NCBI GenBank assembly: GCA_013043915.1
Contig: JABEVH010000319.1
Span: forward strand, 1 to 8,267
Direction of reading: 5' to 3'
Source of the DNA: Pseudomonadales bacterium
GTDB taxonomy: Bacteria > Pseudomonadota > Gammaproteobacteria > Pseudomonadales > Moraxellaceae
Length of the DNA: 8,267 nt
Shown: piece after piece, positions 1-5,027 of the stretch
Numbering within the stretch: position 1 is the first letter of the stretch
Layout: each line of letters begins with the position of its first letter
Notes under the pieces: model-generated
Database searches by the model: none
What the model saw: only the letters and a program-made list of their open reading frames with translations
What the model was told of the DNA's origin: nothing
Position numbers and translations under genes: made by a program

Positions 1-522
1 CAACAATGACAAGGCATTTTCGTGCCACTGGAAGTGCGAGTGCATGTCCGGCCGCATGAGCTTGCGCGCCAACTTGACCTTGCCACCATCATACAACTGG
101 GCCAGATCAAGCGGACGGAACAGGATATTGTCGCTATCAATAAACATAAAGATGTCGGACTCGCTTAACTGTGGTGCCGACAATTTGATCAATTGCTGGA
201 TCACCCAGCCGTTGGCGCGCCCCACTCCTCGGCAATACCACTGCTCGCGGAAACGCAAGTCGATAAGCCCAGGAATCCTGATCCGTTTTGGAAAAGGAAA
301 CTTGCGAAAACCATAGGGGCGCAACAAGTCTTCTTCCGCCAAAACAATGCGGCTAGGCGACTGCAGCTTCGAAAAAAGGGCTAGATCCGCCTGGGGAACA
401 ATCAACAAATGCTTGAACGGTGCCTGCAAAAACTCGTCCATGCTTTTGCATAGATCCGTCACCAGTTCATAATCATTCCGATAAGATGGGGTAATGACCG
501 TTAACAGCGGTTTTACGTGCAT
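1..522 (-). CDS. DUF6492 family protein, probable glycosyltransferase-like EPS protein (C-terminus beyond window)
   Basis: The frame stays open for 174 codons from an ATG at 522-520 to base 1, so the C-terminus lies outside the window. The product begins MHVKPLLTVITPSYRNDYEL. It then has IQQLIKLSA near residues 108-116 and an acidic FIDSDN motif near 127-132. From memory, these are hallmarks of DUF6492, whose members resemble GT-A nucleotide-sugar enzymes: the early TPSY strand, a QQLxKL helix and a DSD motif in the place of the metal-binding DxD. No signal peptide or membrane segment is visible, so it is probably cytoplasmic. Its ATG overlaps the TGA of the upstream glycosyltransferase by one base (TGATG), with a GGTGGAG Shine-Dalgarno-like stretch 11 nt upstream. 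It therefore looks translationally coupled as the third gene of a leftward EPS operon. Donor and acceptor sugars cannot be told. The family call is fairly confident; enzymatic activity is inferred. Confidence 0.82.
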   Translation of the reverse strand, partial: MHVKPLLTVITPSYRNDYELVTDLCKSMDEFLQAPFKHLLIVPQADLALFSKLQSPSRIVLAEEDLLRPYGFRKFPFPKRIRIPGLIDLRFREQWYCRGVGRANGWVIQQLIKLSAPQLSESDIFMFIDSDNILFRPLDLAQLYDGGKVKLARKLMRPDMHSHFQWHENALSLL

Positions 523-1700
523 CAGCGTAGCGCCTCCACCAGGGCAACACCACGGTCGCGCCACTGAAATAGACTGCCAGCGGCATCAAAGGCGCGCTGC
601 TGCATGCCATTAAGGTATTCCACCGCATCGATATTTTCCACGATACCTTCTGCCAGTGCAGCCAGCGAGCCACGCTGTATCAGTTCCGCCCGCAAGTTCC
701 CCGGCAAACCGGCTGCCGCATCAGCTAACGTGGCAACCGGCATGCGGCGAAACAAATAATCAAGAAACTTCAGCTTGAAACCGCCTCCGATTGCCTCGGG
801 CACAAGCCCAATGCGCGCACCCTCGAACAGGGGGCCTGGGTCCTGCACAAAACCGTGCAGACGGGTTGCGTTCAGGCCTGGCGTCAATTCCGCGCGCAAA
901 GAGTCAGGCATACTGCCGACCACATCGAAGACAATACCGTTGCGTGCAAACACTGGATCGGCAATACGCAAGAACTCCCGCAAATTCTCTTGTTTGGCCG
1001 CCCACTGGAACGAACCGACCATAATGACGTGGCGCGGCGTAGCATGGGTTATGGTGCGCGCAGCGCAAACAACGCCGTTATAACCTGGTGTCAGTACAAC
1101 GGTACGCACATCGCGGCACTGGCTCGTAAAACTTGCAGCATCTTCTTCGGTAATTGCGGTGACCAGATCGACCTGGCTCACCATATAGCGTTCCAGGGAA
1201 CGCACCTTCAGGTAATTTTGCCAAAAGCCCAGCCGTTTGAACAGCGAAGCGGCAGACTCAGCGGCAACCGCGCGCAGCACCTGTTCTTCATGGTTATGAG
1301 CCAGGTACACAAGACGCGGACGCCTAGCAGATGCTGCCATCGGCGACACCAAAAAACGCTGCAAGGCCCAGCCAGAAGCATAGTGATCGAACACGATGAC
1401 ATCCCACGGCTGCGCAAATAACTCATCCAAGCGTTTGGCGTAGGCTTGCGTCGCGTGCATTGCTGCCACCAGTGGCAGCCTGCTGAACAGCGAACGTAAC
1501 AGCCCATGGCGCTGGCCATGGACGCTGATCCAGTCAACCATCGGGTCGTCCGGCACCGACTCAGTGATAGAGTCGGCAATGCCGATATAACTCATTCTGC
1601 CGTTGGCTTGCCCAAAGGCACGCGCCATTTGCGCCGAATAAATGCGGTCGCCGCTATCGGCGGGAAACGGAATTTCACGCGCCACCCACAAACATTTCAT
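522..1700 (-). CDS. GT4-type (GT-B fold) glycosyltransferase, similar to PEP-CTERM/EpsH-associated sugar transferases
   Basis: This 392-residue protein should transfer a sugar from a nucleotide donor during EPS assembly. Its N-terminus, MKCLWVAREIPFPADSGDRI, has the P-F/Y-P-x-D-S-G-D-R pattern seen at the start of many GT4 enzymes and of the 'sugar transferase, PEP-CTERM/EpsH1 system associated' group. HNHEEQ (135-140) lies in the N-terminal Rossmann half. The second half has the VMVGSF-like strand IMVGSF (226-231), GFVQD (283-287), and PEAIGGGFKLKFLDYL (301-316). That last segment matches the E-x(7)-E/GtrlK donor-binding region of GT4, and is followed by MPVATLADAAAGLP. No membrane span is evident, so it is probably cytoplasmic or peripheral. 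The start ATG (1700-1698) overlaps the GT2 stop by 4 nt (ATGA), and its stop overlaps the next start by 1 nt. Glycosyltransferase is near certain; the PEP-CTERM association is only a resemblance, since no exosortase is in view. Confidence 0.88.
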   Translation of the reverse strand: MKCLWVAREIPFPADSGDRIYSAQMARAFGQANGRMSYIGIADSITESVPDDPMVDWISVHGQRHGLLRSLFSRLPLVAAMHATQAYAKRLDELFAQPWDVIVFDHYASGWALQRFLVSPMAASARRPRLVYLAHNHEEQVLRAVAAESAASLFKRLGFWQNYLKVRSLERYMVSQVDLVTAITEEDAASFTSQCRDVRTVVLTPGYNGVVCAARTITHATPRHVIMVGSFQWAAKQENLREFLRIADPVFARNGIVFDVVGSMPDSLRAELTPGLNATRLHGFVQDPGPLFEGARIGLVPEAIGGGFKLKFLDYLFRRMPVATLADAAAGLPGNLRAELIQRGSLAALAEGIVENIDAVEYLNGMQQRAFDAAGSLFQWRDRGVALVEALR

Positions 1701-2938
1701 GACAATTCATCCGAGCGACTAGGTAATTTACTGAGCAATTCACTGTCTGATGGGCTGACTATGTTTGTCATTGATGGTTGCCGTGCCGACGCCGGCGGTT
1801 CCCACACCTTATAGCGCTGACCGTTGATCGATTGCCAGACGCCGAGGCCGACGCCGACAAAAGCGCTCAGGATATTGGTGAGCGTGGAAAACGGTTTGAC
1901 TTTGAGCACCCGACCCAAAAACATCGTTGCCATCATGGCGCCGGCTGCCATCGCAGCAACCAGATAGTGCCCCGACACGAGCAGTGCGCCAAAACCAGCC
2001 ATCACACTGAGAAACAAAAAGTAAATAGTGAACCAGCGGATCAACTTGTGCGAAACGTACATATAGCGGGTCAGAAAATCCATCTGTTTAATAACCGGCC
2101 ACACCACCCTGTGTGCATTCAGGCCCTGGCAGGCAATCCGGCTTTTGCGCCGGAACTCTTCAGATGCGTCAGTGACCGAGGGCTCACTCGACTTGGCCTG
2201 CTGCGATTGCACGACCCGGTAACCCTGGTGCATCACCATGAATGGAATATAAAAATCGTCGACGATGTCGGGCGGCGGCGGGCAACGCAAGTTGTTGCGC
2301 AATGCGTACAAGGAACCGTCAAGCGTCATGATGGAGCCAATCTCGCTCTCCCATTGCTTGATCTTTTCTTCTAGGCGCCAATACATCGCGTTGGAAGCAG
2401 CATTCACCGAGCCATCTGCATGCGTGAACACTTGCTTGCCGCAGACCGCACCAATTTTAGGGTCGCGAAAATGGGATTGGAAATAGACGAAAGCGTCAGC
2501 ATCAATCGCCACACTGGCATCGGTAAATACGTGGATATCAGCACGCGACTCCGTCACGAGCAGATTCATACCCTCGGTTTTGCCACGCCGCTTATCAGCG
2601 ATCAGCAAGCAATTTATCTGACTGGCGAACTGTGATGCGATCTCAGCTGTACGGTCGGTGCATGCGTCAATATGCACCATGATTTCAAGACCTGGCACCT
2701 TGACACGCAAGTCAATCAGACGCTGCAGCGTCAGCGCTATCACTTTCTCTTCGTTATAAGCACACACGAACACCGCGAATGTCAGCGGCTCCGACGGAGC
2801 ACTGAACACTGGAGCTGGCCATGACGACTTTCGAAATCGCCGCCATGCCAAAAGCGACAGCGGATAAGTAACAAAAGGATGAAGTGCAATCGCTAAGCAA
2901 ACGATCGAAACCGCCCAAAGTGCAACCAAAATCAACAT
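1697..2938 (-). CDS. Membrane-anchored family 2 glycosyltransferase
   Basis: This is a 413-residue processive-type GT2 enzyme. One membrane helix lies at about residues 3-25, a GT-A domain at about 52-270, and two or three hydrophobic helices at about 303-322, 324-342 and 351-369, followed by a polar tail. Visible motifs are AYNEE (60-64), HIDACTDRT (89-97), FTDASV (138-143), where DAS replaces the usual DxD, GSLYALR (208-214), DD (227-228) at the catalytic-base position, and RRKSRI (263-268) at the place of the Q/RxxRW motif. This fits inner-membrane synthases such as hyaluronan- or PNAG-synthase-like enzymes, which elongate a glycan on the cytoplasmic face. It is the first gene of the leftward three-gene operon. 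Its stop overlaps the GT4 start by 4 nt. An in-frame TAG 10 codons upstream excludes a longer protein. The Shine-Dalgarno sits only 1 nt before the ATG, so a TTG at codon 2 or 4 could be the true start. Substrate unknown. Confidence 0.9.
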   Translation of the reverse strand: MLILVALWAVSIVCLAIALHPFVTYPLSLLAWRRFRKSSWPAPVFSAPSEPLTFAVFVCAYNEEKVIALTLQRLIDLRVKVPGLEIMVHIDACTDRTAEIASQFASQINCLLIADKRRGKTEGMNLLVTESRADIHVFTDASVAIDADAFVYFQSHFRDPKIGAVCGKQVFTHADGSVNAASNAMYWRLEEKIKQWESEIGSIMTLDGSLYALRNNLRCPPPPDIVDDFYIPFMVMHQGYRVVQSQQAKSSEPSVTDASEEFRRKSRIACQGLNAHRVVWPVIKQMDFLTRYMYVSHKLIRWFTIYFLFLSVMAGFGALLVSGHYLVAAMAAGAMMATMFLGRVLKVKPFSTLTNILSAFVGVGLGVWQSINGQRYKVWEPPASARQPSMTNIVSPSDSELLSKLPSRSDELS

Positions 2939-2939
2939 G

Positions 2940-2947
2940 CCTCCCTT
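2940..2947 (-). promoter_or_regulatory. Shine-Dalgarno of the GT2 gene, unusually close to the ATG
   Basis: Read on the minus strand, AAGGGAGG ends one base before the ATG at 2938. That is too close for efficient initiation in most bacteria. The second codon, TTG at 2935-2933, is 4 nt from this element, and the fourth codon, TTG at 2929-2927, is 10 nt away. Either could be used instead, trimming the protein by one or three residues. Confidence 0.5.
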
Positions 2948-3097
2948 GCCGCAGGCATGCTATGCAACCTTGACCCAAAATGTCGCCATGGTGTTTTTTC
3001 GGTTGCAGCGCATGAACCTTCTATCCTTAGCATCCATTCGACAGGCTATCCATGTATTAGCACGAAGCAGCCACTTATAAGCCAAAGCTGTTTCACC

Positions 3098-3120
3098 TTG
3101 ATGACAAATTTGCGCATCAA
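3098..3120. promoter_or_regulatory. 23-bp imperfect dyad, possible operator
   Basis: The outer arms are TTGATG (3098-3103) and CATCAA (3115-3120), which are exact reverse complements. Between them lies the 8-bp palindrome CAAATTTG (3105-3112), offset by one base. Such a two-level dyad in a divergent promoter region fits binding of a dimeric transcription factor. The half-sites resemble FNR half-sites, but the spacing is 11 nt between hexamers rather than 4 nt between TTGAT and ATCAA. Which regulator, if any, binds is unknown. Confidence 0.35.
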
Positions 3121-3176
3121 CTCACGCTCGAGACTTTAACATGTTTCAGTTTTGTAATCATTAAAAACCGCCTGAT

Positions 3177-3207
3177 TTGCCACAACCCTCAGCATCATAG
3201 GCATAAA
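3177..3207 (+). promoter_or_regulatory. Candidate sigma70 promoter for the EPS leader
   Basis: TTGCCA (3177-3182) matches the -35 consensus at 5 of 6 positions, and CATAAA (3202-3207) matches the -10 at 4 of 6. The spacer is 19 bp, longer than the optimum. Transcription would begin near 3214 and give a leader of about 250 nt before the small ORF, so it would include the whole foldable segment. Weak evidence from consensus only. Confidence 0.2.
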
Positions 3208-3244
3208 TAGTCGTTACAAACCAATTACTTAGATGGGCATTTAC

Positions 3245-3351
3245 GGATAGAGACCTGTCCGGCTATATCCTTCGAGGATCTAAGGCTTTGGTCGCAATGG
3301 GGTGGCTGGACACGGCAAGTGCGCCTGACTACCCGGCAAAAGTTACCCACC
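3245..3351 (+). promoter_or_regulatory. Putative structured 5' leader RNA upstream of the EPS initiating transferase
   Basis: Bases 3256-3266 pair with 3302-3312 over 11 consecutive positions, eight Watson-Crick and three G-U. Bases 3254-3255 extend the stem with 3314-3315 across a single bulged C. A hairpin ATCCT-TCG-AGGAT (3267-3279) starts at the very next base and could stack on the stem, leaving 3280-3301 unpaired. The three G-U pairs become A-C mismatches in the opposite transcript, so the fold is favourable only in rightward RNA. Two competing helices are possible: GGATA (3245-3249) with TATCC (3266-3270), and GGTGG (3301-3305) with CCACC (3347-3351). These would suit a two-state element. 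I recognise no known riboswitch class and see no U-rich terminator here. Chance pairing cannot be excluded without homologues. Confidence 0.35.
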
Positions 3352-3397
3352 ACATCACCCAAAAGAACTAAATAACCAGAATAATCCATCAAGAAGA

Positions 3398-3427
3398 TTG
3401 CTGCTGCTCTATAGCCCATGTTTTAAT
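3398..3427 (+). promoter_or_regulatory. Second candidate sigma70 promoter, proximal to the small ORF
   Basis: TTTAAT (3422-3427) matches the -10 consensus at 5 of 6. It is preceded at 18 bp by TTGCTG (3398-3403), which matches only 3 of 6 of the -35. A start near 3434 would leave about 30 nt before the small ORF and would skip the foldable segment. Low confidence. Confidence 0.18.
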
Positions 3428-3449
3428 AGAGTCAAGTTTAATTGCTTTC

Positions 3450-3455
3450 AGGAGG
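3450..3455 (+). promoter_or_regulatory. Strong Shine-Dalgarno of the small ORF
   Basis: AGGAGG is a full match to the anti-Shine-Dalgarno and lies 8 nt before the ATG at 3464, close to ideal. It is the best ribosome binding site in the window and is the main reason to believe that the small ORF is translated. Confidence 0.65.
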
Positions 3456-3463
3456 AGCCTAAG

Positions 3464-3610
3464 ATGTCGTATCAGGCTACCTATCGAGCCACAGGCTTTG
3501 GCTATGGATCGGTGAGCAGCGCCGTGGATAACTCGGTTCTCACAAATTCCCAGTTAACCACTGGGAATTTCTGTCCATTAAAACGGAACTTCCTCTCACA
3601 CCAAGACTAA
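3464..3610 (+). CDS. Small ORF, 48 residues, possible leader peptide of the EPS transferase gene
   Basis: A 48-codon frame runs from an ATG placed 8 nt after AGGAGG to a TAA at 3608-3610, seven bases before the ATG of the EPS transferase. The product starts MSYQATYRATGFGYGSVSSA, is rich in Ser, Thr and Asn, has one Cys, and ends in a basic PLKRNFLSHQD. I see no signal peptide, membrane helix or known domain and do not recognise it. The next gene has only a weak AAGA-like Shine-Dalgarno. Ribosomes finishing here could therefore reinitiate 7 nt downstream, making this a coupling or attenuation leader. A perfect 11-bp inverted repeat lies within its codons and would be opened by translating ribosomes. 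It could equally be a small functional protein or a fortuitous frame. Confidence 0.45.
   Translation: MSYQATYRATGFGYGSVSSAVDNSVLTNSQLTTGNFCPLKRNFLSHQD
3544..3570. repeat. Perfect 11-bp inverted repeat inside the small ORF
   Basis: AAATTCCCAGT (3544-3554) and ACTGGGAATTT (3560-3570) are exact reverse complements around the 5-base loop TAACC. RNA from either strand would form a hairpin. It is not a good intrinsic terminator, because only four of eleven pairs are G-C and what follows on the plus strand is CTGTCC rather than a U-run. It could be an attenuator, an RNA stability element or a protein-binding site between the leader ORF and the transferase gene. Confidence 0.55.
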
Positions 3611-3617
3611 GACATCA

Positions 3618-5015
3618 ATGACTATTAATCAGCCGCCAATTAATGAGCAGCCCATGGCCATGTTCTTCAAGCGATGGGTTGACCCGTTTATCATTCTTGG
3701 TTCGCTTTTCCTGCTGCTACGGTTACACGGCGAACGACTTAATGAACACAATCTGCTGTTAATGGCTGTTGTTTTTTTTGTCTCCAGAACCGTGTTCAAG
3801 CAAATCGGTTTGTATCACACCTTTCGCAACAGAAAACCATTAAGTTTTGCTCTCGACATATTTTTGGGCTGGACCATCGTAGTTGCCTTGTTGTTGCTAA
3901 TCGGCAGGGAAACTGGCAGTTTTTCTGAGTACTCCAAACGCGTCATGCTGACTTGGTTTTGCGTTGCACCCGCTGCGCTCTGGCTGGGCCATATGACGGC
4001 ACGGGCCATTGCATTAAGCCACATAAAAAATGGCACGCAGCGCACTGCACTGATCGTCGGAGCCAACGTACCCGGATTCACCCTCTACTCGCGCCTCAAC
4101 GACAATCCGCATCTTTTCATCAAGGTACTTGGTTTTTTCGACGACCGAAAAACCAGCCGCCGGCCACAAGAAATGACTGGCCCGTATCTTGGCAAGGTTT
4201 GCGATGTTATTTCATGCATACATGAACACAACGTTGACTTGGTATTCATCAGTTTGCCGATTGCCTCGCAGTCACGGATCCTGAGGTTGGTGGATGAACT
4301 GCAAGACACGACTGCTTCAGTCTATTTCCTGCCGGATATCTATGCCTTCGACTTGATGCAGGCACGATTAGACCATCTCGATGGCGTGCCTATAGTTGGA
4401 ATCTGCGAAACACCGTTCACCGGCATTAATGAGGTCATCAAGCGCACTACTGACATTATACTGAGTCTAATGATTACTCTGGCATTATCGCCACTGCTAC
4501 TTGTCATTGCGATTTGCGTGAAGATTTCTTCACCCGGTCCAGCTATTTTCAAGCAGCGACGGTACGGGTTGAACGGTGAGGATATTATCGTTTTCAAATT
4601 TCGTTCTATGACCGTATGTGAAGACGGAGGTGTCATCGTGCAAGCGCGGCCTGGCGACAGCCGAGTTACCAAGCTCGGTGCATTTCTGCGACGCAGCTCG
4701 CTTGATGAGTTACCCCAGTTCTTCAACGTGATACAAGGCAGCATGAGCATAGTCGGCCCGCGCCCACATGCAGTCGCTCACAATGAACTATACCGCAAGC
4801 TGATCAAAGGCTACATGTTACGACACAAGGTCAAACCTGGCATTACTGGCTTGGCGCAAGTCAATGGGTTTCGAGGTGAAACTGAAACCCTGGACAAAAT
4901 GCGATCCCGTATCGAACTCGATCTGGAATACATACGCAGCTGGTCCATGCTGCTCGATTTATGGATCATTTTACGGACAGCCAAAGAACTGGTGCGTAGC
5001 AAAAATGCCTACTAA
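3618..5015 (+). CDS. Undecaprenyl-phosphate glucose-1-phosphate transferase, WcaJ/EpsB-like polyprenyl glycosylphosphotransferase
   Basis: This enzyme moves glucose-1-phosphate (or another hexose-1-phosphate) from a UDP-sugar to undecaprenyl phosphate, the first step in building an EPS repeat unit at the inner membrane. The 465 residues have the full family layout. Hydrophobic helices lie at about 22-36, 44-57, 78-96 and 110-130. A Rossmann-like CoA_binding_3 domain begins with ALIVGANVPG (144-153), and the bacterial sugar transferase domain covers about 274-465. The latter has a reentrant helix (about 278-302), FKFRSM (326-331), the catalytic Asp-Glu pair in SLDELPQ (361-367), SIVGPRPHAVAHNE (377-390) and KPGITGLAQVNG (406-417). 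It ends in KNAY, as WcaJ does. The PRPHAVAHNE and C-terminal segments favour the undecaprenyl-phosphate glucose phosphotransferase subgroup. The ATG at 3618 has a poor Shine-Dalgarno. An ATG at 3654 is possible but no better supported. It converges on recJ with a 12-nt gap. Confidence 0.95.
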   Translation: MTINQPPINEQPMAMFFKRWVDPFIILGSLFLLLRLHGERLNEHNLLLMAVVFFVSRTVFKQIGLYHTFRNRKPLSFALDIFLGWTIVVALLLLIGRETGSFSEYSKRVMLTWFCVAPAALWLGHMTARAIALSHIKNGTQRTALIVGANVPGFTLYSRLNDNPHLFIKVLGFFDDRKTSRRPQEMTGPYLGKVCDVISCIHEHNVDLVFISLPIASQSRILRLVDELQDTTASVYFLPDIYAFDLMQARLDHLDGVPIVGICETPFTGINEVIKRTTDIILSLMITLALSPLLLVIAICVKISSPGPAIFKQRRYGLNGEDIIVFKFRSMTVCEDGGVIVQARPGDSRVTKLGAFLRRSSLDELPQFFNVIQGSMSIVGPRPHAVAHNELYRKLIKGYMLRHKVKPGITGLAQVNGFRGETETLDKMRSRIELDLEYIRSWSMLLDLWIILRTAKELVRSKNAY

Positions 5016-5027
5016 GGCCTGCAACGG

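Larger units (their letters stand above)
2939..3463. other. Divergent intergenic region of the EPS locus
   Basis: About 525 bases lie between the divergent GT2 gene and the first start codon on the plus strand. By eye it is richer in A and T than the neighbouring genes, and short open frames on either strand lack a convincing start signal or any family resemblance. It must hold promoters for both directions. Seen inside are an imperfect dyad at 3098-3120, a promoter-like pair at 3177-3207, a foldable segment at 3245-3351 and a second promoter-like pair at 3398-3427. For the leftward operon I found no convincing sigma70 promoter: TTGTCA and TATAAG are present near 3072-3110 but about 22 nt apart. 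No insertion-sequence ends or tRNA were seen. Confidence 0.7.

Noticed and set aside
855..1421. 188-codon open frame on the plus strand opposite the GT4 gene
   Set aside because: It is antisense to a clear glycosyltransferase with complete motifs. Its own translation shows no domain, and no ribosome binding site supports it.
1778..2374. 198-codon open frame on the plus strand opposite the GT2 gene
   Set aside because: It is a shadow of the GT2 coding frame. Its translation is low-complexity, rich in His and Arg, and matches nothing recognisable.
2967..2983. Sigma54-like -24/-12 site reading toward the GT2 gene (TGGGTC...TTGCA on the minus strand)
   Set aside because: GG and GC are separated by 9 rather than the strict 10 bases, and the site is implausibly close to the start codon.
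3098..3120. FNR/CRP-family site
   Set aside because: The half-sites TTGAT and ATCAA are there, but 13 bases separate them instead of 4. It is kept only as a generic dyad.
2957..3139. 60-codon open frame in the divergent intergenic region
   Set aside because: It has no Shine-Dalgarno, no recognisable domain, and spans the dyad. It is most likely chance.
3240..3360. Possible c-di-GMP (GEMM-I) or cobalamin riboswitch in the EPS leader
   Set aside because: Fragments such as GAGACCTG and CCCGGCAAAAGTTACCC recall parts of known classes. However, the ordered conserved cores (the GEMM CGCAAAGCC segment with its partner helices, or the B12 box at the 3' end) are absent.
3225..3419. 64-codon minus-strand frame opposite the leader
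   Set aside because: There is no ribosome binding site or family resemblance, and the G-U pairing pattern favours a rightward RNA function for this segment.
3544..3570. Rho-independent terminator
   Set aside because: The stem is A/T-rich and neither strand has a U-run after it.
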